Part shown: positions 1-8,496 of the stretch, piece by piece | Position numbering within the stretch: the first letter of the stretch is position 1 | Layout: each line of letters begins with the position of its first letter | Program-made: the position numbers and the translations under genes | NCBI RefSeq assembly: GCF_046614675.1 | Contig: NZ_JBKKJT010000003.1 | Location: 434,001-498,000 of the forward strand | Origin: Chryseobacterium cupriresistens | GTDB lineage: Bacteria > Bacteroidota > Bacteroidia > Flavobacteriales > Weeksellaceae | DNA length: 64,000 bases | Reading direction: 5' to 3' | Notes under the pieces: model-generated | What the model was told of the DNA's origin: nothing | Seen by the model: only the letters and a program-made list of their open reading frames with translations | Databases searched by the model: none

Positions 1-559
1 CATTCCTCCCTGATTGCTTTTCTACCCAGCCTAATTTATCAAAGCTGTCTATAGTTTTGCCGAATTTGTTTTCTACTATACTCCATTCTCTTTCATCATA
101 AGAATCTCTTATATCATTGAACAAAACCCTTTTGTATGCTTCCTGATGGTCACTCTCCAGTATTTGTGTTTTGATGTCGTTCCAGTGAATGACTTTTTCC
201 TCGTCAAAATACTTTTGGTAATACATATCCAAAAGTGTCAATCCCATCAGTGTTTGTAATTCAGTAAGCTCTTTATTACGGTTTGTATCGCTTAATTTTC
301 CTTTCCCGTTTTCCGTGAAATCAAGATAATAATATCGACTTCTATCAGAGATATCAGCAACAAGATTAAGCCTGTATAAGTTACTATAAAAATTTATCCA
401 TTGTGATTCATAGCTTTCCAGTACGGTATATTCTGCGTAATACTTGTGGTCAATATGCTTGCCAGACAACAACAGAATATTGATGTCCGCAAAATGCTTT
501 TCGACACCTTCTTCTGACAGAAAAGAATAATCGCTTATTTCATAATTTTCGTTTTCCAT
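1..559 (-). CDS. MksE/JetB-like condensin accessory subunit (partial, 3' end beyond the window)
   Basis: An open frame starts at the ATG at 559 (MENENYEISDYSFLSEEGV...) and runs without a stop off the left edge, giving at least 186 residues. It is acidic, rich in Tyr and Asp, and has a winged-helix-like composition. Its start overlaps the end of the kleisin-like gene by 25 bases, so translation is probably coupled. Size and position (kleisin first, then a ~200-residue small subunit) match MksF-MksE or Wadjet JetA-JetB, the clamp-accessory subunit of bacterial SMC complexes. An SMC ATPase gene should follow beyond base 1. The assignment rests mainly on gene order; I saw no diagnostic motif. 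Confidence 0.5.
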   Translation of the reverse strand, partial: MENENYEISDYSFLSEEGVEKHFADINILLLSGKHIDHKYYAEYTVLESYESQWINFYSNLYRLNLVADISDRSRYYYLDFTENGKGKLSDTNRNKELTELQTLMGLTLLDMYYQKYFDEEKVIHWNDIKTQILESDHQEAYKRVLFNDIRDSYDEREWSIVENKFGKTIDSFDKLGWVEKQSGRN

Positions 560-1893
560 AGGAATAGGTTTTGTTGAGATAAGGAAATAATTTTTTGTTC
601 TACATCAATAAATACATCGTTATTCTCTGAATTATAAGCTGTCATACGAGATGCCACCTGATAAGCAATGGACAGGTCTTTTTCTTCATCCACGATACTA
701 TTCATCAATTCATCTATAGATAACTGACCTTTGTTTTCTAAAATATCTTTGGCTTTATCAACCCATTGATTGATGATTTGTTGACGGTTAATTTCTTTTG
801 CTATTTTCTGTTTTTCATTATGTTCATAAGTTTCATCAACCTCAATGTTTATAATGACATTGGGCTTTGGTTGTTTAAATTCAAAATATCTTGGGTATAG
901 CAATCGGACAGGCTCATATATCAACCGCTTTAATGGGAAATTGTTACCAAACTTTATACCCTCAATAGTATATTGAGAGCTTTCCAAGACTGTTCGGTGT
1001 AGCTTTTTTATTTGTAATCTAAAAAATGCTCGTGCTGAAAATTGCTCCTGCAACTCCGTCAATTTCTCACTGGCGTGGTTGATTTGCCTGCGAATAATGT
1101 GTACTTTACGGTCTACCGAATTGAAAAACGCCCTGATATCTGTATAAATTTCCTGTGCCTTTTCCCAATTTCGTTTACTTTTCTGTACATTGTCTGTATA
1201 AAACTTTCCATCATCTTCCATTTTTCTATAAAAATGATCGACCACATTTAGTAAATTACTAAGAAATTGGTCTTTGGATATAATAGCTTCCGTAATATCT
1301 TCTGCTCTTTCTCCAAACTTTCTAAAAACAACAGTAAACTCTCGTACTAAAGAAGTTGCACTTTGTTCGTCTTCCTTTCGGAGAATATCATTTAATTCTT
1401 TGTAAGCCTCTCTCAATTCATCTTCTAATGCTTCTAAATGATCCGTAATGATTTTCTTTGAGCCTTGTATAAATATTCTCCCGAATTTTCTTTCAAGTTC
1501 TTCAATAGTATTGATTTCACCATGCCGTATTGTAAATGAGTCTTGCACACTTTTTTTGAGCGGATGATTCTTGTAAGGATTCTCTAATTTGCTTATCATC
1601 AAATCCACTATATTTTTGGCGTAGTCTGTCAGATAATATTTCCACGGTTCATCGGGATGGCTTCGCAGGAAGTAATGGAAAAGATTGTCTTTAATGTTAT
1701 TCCATGGACGAATGGAATCAAGATTAAACTCCGTTTTTATATCCGTTAGGATTTCATTAATCTCTTTTTGTGTAAAGTATTCTTCGATTTCACGATTTTT
1801 GATTTTTTTATAAAGAGCAATAACCAAATAACCTCCGCTAAATTTTGAGGGAAGTAGGAGATCGTATTTGGTATAAAGATCTTTATTATTCAT
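535..1893 (-). CDS. Kleisin-like protein of an MksBEF/Wadjet-type SMC complex
   Basis: 452 residues. The N-terminal ~120 residues look like a winged-helix domain (KFSGGYLVIALYKKI...). A long charged helical or coiled-coil middle follows (about 130-310; EALEDELREAYKELNDIL, KLTELQEQF), then a C-terminal helical domain. This layout is that of MukF/MksF/JetA kleisins, which bridge SMC ATPase heads. In Wadjet the complex recognises and cleaves small circular DNA; in Mks it compacts chromosomes. The gene starts 12 bases after the stop of mcrC and overlaps the next gene by 25 bases, so it is part of the McrBC operon. The family call is by architecture and context; a search would be needed to separate Mks from JetA. 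Confidence 0.5.
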   Translation of the reverse strand: MNNKDLYTKYDLLLPSKFSGGYLVIALYKKIKNREIEEYFTQKEINEILTDIKTEFNLDSIRPWNNIKDNLFHYFLRSHPDEPWKYYLTDYAKNIVDLMISKLENPYKNHPLKKSVQDSFTIRHGEINTIEELERKFGRIFIQGSKKIITDHLEALEDELREAYKELNDILRKEDEQSATSLVREFTVVFRKFGERAEDITEAIISKDQFLSNLLNVVDHFYRKMEDDGKFYTDNVQKSKRNWEKAQEIYTDIRAFFNSVDRKVHIIRRQINHASEKLTELQEQFSARAFFRLQIKKLHRTVLESSQYTIEGIKFGNNFPLKRLIYEPVRLLYPRYFEFKQPKPNVIINIEVDETYEHNEKQKIAKEINRQQIINQWVDKAKDILENKGQLSIDELMNSIVDEEKDLSIAYQVASRMTAYNSENNDVFIDVEQKIISLSQQNLFLWKTKIMK

Positions 1894-1905
1894 CTACTAT
1901 ATAGA

Positions 1906-3216
1906 CTATACTGTAATCACATTCACGATTCGATTGATAAATTCCTGTTCCTTATCAATCGGATTTTCGATTTCGATTTCTTCTGTCAATTCAATACCGT
2001 CAATAATAAAATTAACTTTAGCACCACGTTCGTTAATTAAATACGGGCTTTTGTAATTATTAAAATCTGGTCGGTTAGAAATTGGATATAATAACCCACC
2101 AACTTTAACAAATTTATGATTTAGGAAGTTCTGGATATAGGTGTGTATTTGAAAAAAATCGGAACGATCAACATCAAAACGTCTGCCTAGCATCTTTTTA
2201 TATTTTGCATCCCAAATAGCAATTTCATCTCCTTTTTGAAACACAAGATCAGGTATTAATTCTCGTTTGTAAAAATGATTCGGATAAGCTATCTGTTTTT
2301 CATTTATACATTGCCAACCAATTTTGGATAGATTTCTTTTTAAAATAGCTTTTAAATATTGTTCCCAGACTTCTGCCATATCTATAAAGAAGCCAAATCC
2401 TTTTTTGTTTTTGTCTTGCTTCAGGCTGATTTGTTTCCGTTGGATAATGTCCCAAGATAGATCCACAATAGGTTTCCAACCTAGATAAATCTCTTTATAA
2501 CTTATTTTTCTGTAATCATCATAGCTTATATGTTTTTTGCTTTGTATTGTACTACGCACTTGGTTAAGTGCCTCTAGAGCAGAATCAGGAATATTTATTT
2601 GACCAATTGCAAATTCTGTTTTAAGGACATTGTACGCTTGAAAAATAATTTGTGCAATTGTTTTATCAATTTGCCGTTCTCTATATGCTGAAACAATTTC
2701 ATTACTTTGATAATATGGCTTAATAGACTTTCTTACATCTAATCTGCCTCTTATTATTTGTCCTCTATGCTCCTTTTTTATGTGAACCTTAGGCAATCCG
2801 TGTAAATTGGCATTTGCTAATTTTTGTAACCAAATAAAAGCAATTATACGTTTGATATAGTGCTGCCAATTGTTTTTATTTGCCTGACTTATGGAAGAGG
2901 TGATACGAATATTGAAGATTTCCTCTAACATCCTAAAAAGCATTTTTTCTCCAAATCGGGGTTTGATCGTGATTTTATAGTCCTGATTTTGAAAAGAGAA
3001 AATAGCTTCCCCCACGAATCTTCCAGCTATCCAGCAATGATTTTTATAGTCGTATTCAGCTAATTTTGAATCTTCATCAATACAATACTCCTTTGAAAAC
3101 CAAAATACACTTTCACTTTGGGAACTGATAAATGCTTGTAAAACATCAGCAGATACTTTTTCCATTGAAAAAGGTAAGCAATCAAAAGCTTCAATATGGA
3201 TGTAATCGTTAAGCAT
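1906..3216 (-). CDS. mcrC: McrC-like nuclease subunit of a McrBC type IV restriction system
   Basis: 436 residues. McrC is the endonuclease partner of the McrB motor and cuts DNA carrying modified cytosine. The C-terminal half (about 300-350) has a PD-(D/E)xK-like core: 'LIPDLVFQKGD' with the catalytic Asp and 'IAIWDAKYKK' with Asp-Ala-Lys-Tyr-Lys. The N-terminal part is the family's DNA and McrB-contact region, with FSFQNQDYKITIKPRFG resembling its beta-rich domain. Its start lies 8 bases inside mcrB, so the two are translationally coupled. The two kleisin and MksE-like genes follow directly. The length is normal for McrC. Confidence 0.82.
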   Translation of the reverse strand: MLNDYIHIEAFDCLPFSMEKVSADVLQAFISSQSESVFWFSKEYCIDEDSKLAEYDYKNHCWIAGRFVGEAIFSFQNQDYKITIKPRFGEKMLFRMLEEIFNIRITSSISQANKNNWQHYIKRIIAFIWLQKLANANLHGLPKVHIKKEHRGQIIRGRLDVRKSIKPYYQSNEIVSAYRERQIDKTIAQIIFQAYNVLKTEFAIGQINIPDSALEALNQVRSTIQSKKHISYDDYRKISYKEIYLGWKPIVDLSWDIIQRKQISLKQDKNKKGFGFFIDMAEVWEQYLKAILKRNLSKIGWQCINEKQIAYPNHFYKRELIPDLVFQKGDEIAIWDAKYKKMLGRRFDVDRSDFFQIHTYIQNFLNHKFVKVGGLLYPISNRPDFNNYKSPYLINERGAKVNFIIDGIELTEEIEIENPIDKEQEFINRIVNVITV

Positions 3217-4960
3217 TGATGAATATTCTTTGCAATTGGTTTATCTTTTGGCTCTTTGAATCAGCATCCATATTTCCTAAAAATGCCTGTAATATTGGCT
3301 TAATGCTCACTTCCCATAAAATGTTAACAGGTTGATTTAGGAAATAACGTCTTCCTGAATGAATATTTCTGAATGAATTGAATATATCGACTATCTCCGC
3401 AAAAAACGTGTGCCCTATCTGATAATTTTCTCCCAATTCAGGAATTTGAGAAATTTCATTGTTTAGTTGCTCACATTTATTTATGAATGTTTCTATTTCT
3501 GTGTCGTTAATACTGATTTTTAATGAGTGTCTTTTCTCATTGATTATTTTCCATAATAAATTTCTGTCAAATCCCTTAAATTGCCATAAGAACCTTCTTC
3601 GTAAAGCAAAATCTATTCTTTCTAATGAAAAATCAATTTCATTCATTGTTCCAATGAAATATAGATTTTCTGGTAGAGCGATTTCAAAGTCTCCTACTGA
3701 TAGTTTAATTTTTTTATCTCGGTACTCTAACGCAGAGAATAATTCGCCAAAGAGTCTGGATATATCCGTTCTGTTTATTTCATCTAATATCAAAATATGA
3801 GGTAATTTATCTTCTCGGACTTTATCAATCAGATTCAGCAAATAACCAGGTTTTGCTATACTCTTACTATCTTCAATATGCAACCCTACAATAAAATCTT
3901 CGTAATTGTAATTACTGTGTAACTGTAAGCGATGTATGTGTTTTTCAAAAATCTCATCTGAATTTTCAAAATATTCCATGATGTTTTGTTTATTTCTGAA
4001 GTACTGTTTTGTAATTAGTAATTCTGCTAAGCGAGTAGCTGAATGAGTTTTTGACGTCCCCGGAGGTCCATAAAAAATAATTGCTTTTTTATATTCGAAT
4101 AGGGTAACTTCGGAAATATCATTTTTACTTTCTCCAAAGTTCCACGCATCTTGTATTTCATCATCATAAAAAGTAATCTCATACCCAAAAACATCATCTA
4201 GCTTTTTTCTAATTGCCAAGATACTTTCATCAATATCGTCCCATAAGCCATCTGTATTTTCTTTGTCAAGTAAACTGAAAAAAGTATTAATGATAGCATC
4301 TTTATGTTTTTGGGCTGCGATGGCTTCATATTTATCCGGATTACACAAATGCAATATTATATGATGCAAAGCAAGAAATTCTTTACTTACCTTTTTTAGT
4401 TTTTCATCTGTTGTTAATCCTGTTTCATCATTGTTATAATATAGTTCTTTACAAAGGGATTCAATATATTCCTTTAAAGATTGAATATCATTTATTCCAT
4501 TAGATAATAAATTGATTTTTATATCTCTAAATAATAAAAGCAAATATGAAATCTCAAAAGGCTTATTCAGTTTATGCCGTTGTCCAGCTGAACCAATTCC
4601 ACCATCAACAAATACGTCGGATATTAAATCATTATATTCATCTCCTAAAAATCGGATCACAGCACTTTCTTTACCCCAAACTCTCATATCTGAAGTAGGC
4701 AAGCCCCATAACCAAATGAAATGAGCAAAAACTTCTTTTGTTTCTTTAGAAGTATTTGCAAACTGGTCTTTTGATTTTTCGTCAAAATTTCTATTACTTG
4801 TATCGGGATTATCAACAAAAGCAGATACGCAGTTATTTAAATTTTCAATTGAAAAAACGCCTTTATTATCAGTTATATAACTATCGTTATTTAAAATACT
4901 TTGCTCTAAAAATGAATCAAAGTAATCGTACACTTCTTGTTTAGCCCAATGTGGTTTCAT
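3209..4960 (-). CDS. mcrB: McrB-like AAA+ GTPase motor of a type IV restriction system
   Basis: 583 residues. Walker A is GPPGTSKT (about 297-304), Walker B is ILILDEINR, and the McrB-specific sensor/arginine region is 'GTMNEIDFSLERIDFALRRRF'. The ~280-residue N-terminal region varies between systems and should read the modified base or other target; it has no recognisable 5mC fold that I can see. The gene starts the operon mcrB-mcrC-kleisin-MksE. Its start is the ATG at 4960, 477 bp from the divergent hsdM. That region holds nine 9-bp repeats, which could affect its promoter. Confidence 0.85.
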   Translation of the reverse strand: MKPHWAKQEVYDYFDSFLEQSILNNDSYITDNKGVFSIENLNNCVSAFVDNPDTSNRNFDEKSKDQFANTSKETKEVFAHFIWLWGLPTSDMRVWGKESAVIRFLGDEYNDLISDVFVDGGIGSAGQRHKLNKPFEISYLLLLFRDIKINLLSNGINDIQSLKEYIESLCKELYYNNDETGLTTDEKLKKVSKEFLALHHIILHLCNPDKYEAIAAQKHKDAIINTFFSLLDKENTDGLWDDIDESILAIRKKLDDVFGYEITFYDDEIQDAWNFGESKNDISEVTLFEYKKAIIFYGPPGTSKTHSATRLAELLITKQYFRNKQNIMEYFENSDEIFEKHIHRLQLHSNYNYEDFIVGLHIEDSKSIAKPGYLLNLIDKVREDKLPHILILDEINRTDISRLFGELFSALEYRDKKIKLSVGDFEIALPENLYFIGTMNEIDFSLERIDFALRRRFLWQFKGFDRNLLWKIINEKRHSLKISINDTEIETFINKCEQLNNEISQIPELGENYQIGHTFFAEIVDIFNSFRNIHSGRRYFLNQPVNILWEVSIKPILQAFLGNMDADSKSQKINQLQRIFINA

Positions 4961-5206
4961 TAATATTTATTATTTTATATAGTTTTTTTAGTTTGTCTTT
5001 TAAATATTTCCAATAAATTGCTACCTACAATTTTAAATTTAATTGAATTAAAGATGTTTAAAAGAAATATGCCTAAAATACAACATTGAATTTATAAAAA
5101 AATATGGAAAACCGTAATTGTAAAACATTTATATCATAATGTAAAATTCGATAAAACACTATAATTTATATTAAGTATTATTACGGAATATTTTTTAAAC
5201 GATAAT

Positions 5207-5287
5207 AACAATTATAACAATTATAACAATTATAACAATTATAACAATTATAACAATTATAACAATTATAACAATTATAACAATTAT
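5207..5287. repeat. Nine perfect tandem copies of a 9-bp repeat (AACAATTAT)
   Basis: Nine exact AACAATTAT units, 81 bp in all, begin at 5207 and end at 5287. The array sits between the divergent mcrB and hsdM operons, about 100 bp upstream of the hsdM -7 box. Uninterrupted short repeats gain and lose units by replication slippage. Because 9 bp is close to one helical turn, unit changes would only slowly rotate flanking sites relative to one another. Its effect on either promoter is inference. Confidence 0.95.
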
Positions 5288-5383
5288 TTTTCAAAGTATA
5301 ATAATGTTAAATAATTTCCCCTTAATCACGCAGAAAACCTTATTTTCAATTTACAAATAAGATTACTACTTTCAATAATAAAG

Positions 5384-5391
5384 TATATTTG
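5384..5391 (+). promoter_or_regulatory. Bacteroidota -7 promoter box upstream of hsdM
   Basis: TATATTTG matches the TAnnTTTG consensus of the Bacteroidota primary sigma factor and lies 46 bases before the hsdM ATG. I see no clear TTG element at -33. Confidence 0.55.
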
Positions 5392-5437
5392 CATATGTTG
5401 TTTTGTTGAAACAATTTTACTGTTAAAGAAAAGATAA

Positions 5438-7084
5438 ATGTTATCACAAGAAATAAAAAATAAAGTTCAATTACTTTGGGACAGACTATGGGCAGGAGGA
5501 TTATCCAACCCTATAACTGCGATTGATAATATATCATATTTGATATTTATGAAACGTTTAGAGAAATTTCATCCGAAAGTCAAAGACGAATATAAATGGA
5601 GTAGCTATAACAATTTAGAGGGATCTGAGCTAAAGTCTAAAGTGGATAATGTATTTAGATTTATTCAAAATGACTTATCTAAAGAGGATGAACCTTTTGC
5701 TATTGAGATGAAAAATGCCCGATTTGGTATAAATACTCCCTCTCTATTAGAAGAAGTGGTGAGAATAATTGACGAGATTTTTTATTTAGTTGAAGAAGAA
5801 GAAAAGCAACATCAACATTTCCAAGATTTATTAGGAGATGTCTATGAATATCTCTTACGTGCAACCAATGAAGCAGGCAAAAATGGTCAATTCAGAACAC
5901 CCAGACATATTATTCAAATGATGTGTGAACTGGTTGCTCCGAATATTAATGATGAAGATATCAAAATCTGTGATGTAACCAGTGGTAGTTCTGGATTTCT
6001 GGTTGGTGCGTATCAATATATTCTAAAAGAAAATAGTAAAAAGATTATTCTTGATGAGGAGAATCAGCTTGAAAAAGGACTTGATGGTAAAAAACTAATT
6101 GCAAAGAAGAAAAAACAATTAACAGAGAATACATTTTATGGCTTTGATATTGATGCTACAATGGTTAGGATTGGAATGATGAACATGATGATGCACGGTA
6201 TCGAAAAACCTCATATTATTAATTTGAATACTCTCTCCGCTGAATATGAAGATTTCTTTAGAAAGAAATTTGAAAATGAAATAACTGTTGAAAATTTAAC
6301 TAGTAGAAAAATTAAAACAGAGATAAAAACAACTAACTCTAAAGAAATACAAAATGCAGAAAACAGCTTTTGGGGTAGAGAAGAATACACCTATATTTTG
6401 GCTAATCCACCTTTTGCTGCTAAAGTCAATAGTAAATCTATTAGCAAAAATTTGAATCGAATTTATGAAATAAAAGAAGGGAAAACGCAATCGCTACAAA
6501 CAGAACTTTTATTTTTAGAGCGTATTGTATATATGCTAAAGAAAAATGGAAGAGCTGCGGTAATTATTCCTGAAGGAGTGCTGTTTAATTCTGGAAAAGC
6601 ATACAAAACTGCTCGGGAAATATTACTAAAAGATTGCGACTTAGAAGCTATAGTATCATTACCTAGCGGAGTATTTAACCCTTATACGGGAGTAAAAACC
6701 TCTATACTTTTATTTACTAAAAAACAGTTTGGTTCGAACAACTACCATACTAAAAAAGTTTGGTTTTACGGAATGGAATCAGATGGTTATACCTTAGACA
6801 ATAGCCGAAAAAAAATAAAGAATGATTTTCCGCTGCCGGAAACTGTTAAACAATACAAGACCAGAAACGAAAAAACTAATCCACAGAAAGACCGTAAGCA
6901 GAAACATTTTTATGTGCCTGTAAGTGAAATTGAGCAGAATGGATTTGAATTAAATTACAATTTGTACAAAGAGTTTGTTTTTGACGAGACTAAATATGAA
7001 GAGCCTACAAAGTTGCTGAAACAAGTTTTAAAGATTGAGGAAGAATTGTTTAATTCTTTAAAACAATTAGAAAAGGAGTTGTAA
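5438..7084 (+). CDS. hsdM: Type I restriction-modification DNA methyltransferase subunit HsdM (system 1)
   Basis: 548 residues. An HsdM N-terminal helical domain (about 5-130) is followed by an N6-adenine methyltransferase domain. The SAM-binding motif I reads DVTSGSSG near residue 179 (usually DPTCGSG, so unusual), and catalytic motif IV is NPPF near residue 324. It should methylate the site chosen by the HsdS encoded next. Its stop and the HsdS start share a base (TAATG at 7082-7086). It begins a four-gene run, hsdM-hsdS-ATPase-HNH, and no hsdR is present in or next to this operon. Confidence 0.88.
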   Translation: MLSQEIKNKVQLLWDRLWAGGLSNPITAIDNISYLIFMKRLEKFHPKVKDEYKWSSYNNLEGSELKSKVDNVFRFIQNDLSKEDEPFAIEMKNARFGINTPSLLEEVVRIIDEIFYLVEEEEKQHQHFQDLLGDVYEYLLRATNEAGKNGQFRTPRHIIQMMCELVAPNINDEDIKICDVTSGSSGFLVGAYQYILKENSKKIILDEENQLEKGLDGKKLIAKKKKQLTENTFYGFDIDATMVRIGMMNMMMHGIEKPHIINLNTLSAEYEDFFRKKFENEITVENLTSRKIKTEIKTTNSKEIQNAENSFWGREEYTYILANPPFAAKVNSKSISKNLNRIYEIKEGKTQSLQTELLFLERIVYMLKKNGRAAVIIPEGVLFNSGKAYKTAREILLKDCDLEAIVSLPSGVFNPYTGVKTSILLFTKKQFGSNNYHTKKVWFYGMESDGYTLDNSRKKIKNDFPLPETVKQYKTRNEKTNPQKDRKQKHFYVPVSEIEQNGFELNYNLYKEFVFDETKYEEPTKLLKQVLKIEEELFNSLKQLEKEL

Positions 7085-8496
7085 TGGAATATGTAAATAC
7101 AACAATAAGCGAAATCATAGAAACTGCCCAAACAGGAAAAACTCCCAGCACTAAAGAGCCTCTATATTATGAAGGTGATGTGATGTGGGTTACCCCTACA
7201 GATTTGCAGGGACAACAATATATTTCAGATACTATCACTAAAATATCAGATTTAGCACTTTTAGATAATCAAGCTTTTTTGTACAAAGAGGACACTGTAC
7301 TAATAAGTTGTATTGGGGATATTGGTAAAACAGCAATAATAAAAAAAGCAGCTTCCAGCAACCAACAAATAACAGGTGTTCGAGTAAAAGAAAATCTTAT
7401 TCTCCCTAAGTTTTTCTACTATTGGATTATTAGAAATAAACAATACCTAAGTTTTAAGGCTAATAGGGTAACAGTTCCTATATTAAACAATACTAATCTA
7501 AGAAAAATAGATATAAGTTATCCTAATGATCTAGAATTCCAGAGGAAAGTTGTTTCTCAATTAGATAGTGTTCAGACATATATTAATGATAAGATAAAAA
7601 CAATTAATGTATTGGAAAATTTAATCCAATCTATATATTTCAAAATGTTTGGAAATCCTGTAAATAATCAGAAAGGGTTTCCTCGAAAAAAGCTATCCCA
7701 AGTTACTCCAAAAGATAAAATAATTACATATGGAATTGTTCAGGCAGGGCCTCACATTGATGATGGTATACCATATATTAGAACGGGAGATATTAAAAAT
7801 GGAAAAATTGTAAGCAAAAACTTACTGCGTACAACACCTGAAATTGCGAAAAAACACGATAGGTCAAAGTGTATTGAGGGAGATATAATTGTCAGTATAA
7901 GAGCAACTGTTGGGCAGTGTGCAATTATACCTAAAGAGCTAGATGGTGCGAATTTAACCCAAGGAACAGCAAGAATTCGTCCTAACAAAATAGTTATCAA
8001 CCCTAATTATCTATTTGTCACTTTACAAAGCGAAGGATTTCAATTTCTTATTAATAAGTATGTAAAAGGCTCAACTTTCAAAGAAATTACATTGGAGAAA
8101 TTAAGAAATATAGAAATTCCTGTTCCTAAAGATCTTAATTTGCAAAATCGGTTTAGTCAAATTTATGAATCGATTCAGGATGTAAAGAATAAAGTAGAGC
8201 AATCATTAGAAATATTACAACAATTGTTTCAGGTAATTCTTCAAAATGCTTTTAAACCTGATGTCGAGATAGATGAAGAACCTATTTTTAAGGATTTGAT
8301 TAAGAAGTTTACTGTTCAGGATTTGAAAGGTAATAAACAAAGGCTGCAGTATTTAATAAATTTATTTGAACAACAAAATTTTGACGAATTTAAAGACTTT
8401 ACGGAAACAAGAAAAATCTTGTTCGAGCTAATGGATGAAGAAGAAATCATTCAAATTTTTGGAACTGATAATAAAGTGAAATTACAGGTAAAATGA
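7084..8496 (+). CDS. hsdS: Type I restriction specificity subunit HsdS (system 1)
   Basis: 470 residues with two target-recognition domains (about 1-170 and 195-380), each followed by a helical spacer (NVLENLIQSIYFKMFGNP; SLEILQQLFQVILQNAF). This is the classic two-half HsdS plan that reads a bipartite DNA site. A ~70-residue acidic C-terminal tail (about 400-470) is longer than in most HsdS and could contact the ATPase/HNH partners; that is inference. Its last bases overlap the ATPase start in an ATGA junction (8493-8496), indicating coupling. No inverted silent cassette is seen near this copy, unlike system 2. Confidence 0.85.
   Translation: MEYVNTTISEIIETAQTGKTPSTKEPLYYEGDVMWVTPTDLQGQQYISDTITKISDLALLDNQAFLYKEDTVLISCIGDIGKTAIIKKAASSNQQITGVRVKENLILPKFFYYWIIRNKQYLSFKANRVTVPILNNTNLRKIDISYPNDLEFQRKVVSQLDSVQTYINDKIKTINVLENLIQSIYFKMFGNPVNNQKGFPRKKLSQVTPKDKIITYGIVQAGPHIDDGIPYIRTGDIKNGKIVSKNLLRTTPEIAKKHDRSKCIEGDIIVSIRATVGQCAIIPKELDGANLTQGTARIRPNKIVINPNYLFVTLQSEGFQFLINKYVKGSTFKEITLEKLRNIEIPVPKDLNLQNRFSQIYESIQDVKNKVEQSLEILQQLFQVILQNAFKPDVEIDEEPIFKDLIKKFTVQDLKGNKQRLQYLINLFEQQNFDEFKDFTETRKILFELMDEEEIIQIFGTDNKVKLQVK

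Larger units (their letters stand above)
4961..5437. promoter_or_regulatory. Divergent AT-rich intergenic region between two defence operons
   Basis: There is no gene in these 477 bp. The region is extremely AT-rich and contains the 9-bp tandem array at 5207-5287 and a Bacteroidota-type -7 box upstream of hsdM. The mcrB promoter must lie on the other side of the array. Confidence 0.7.

Noticed and set aside
5207..5287. CRISPR array
   Set aside because: 9-bp head-to-tail repeats without spacers.
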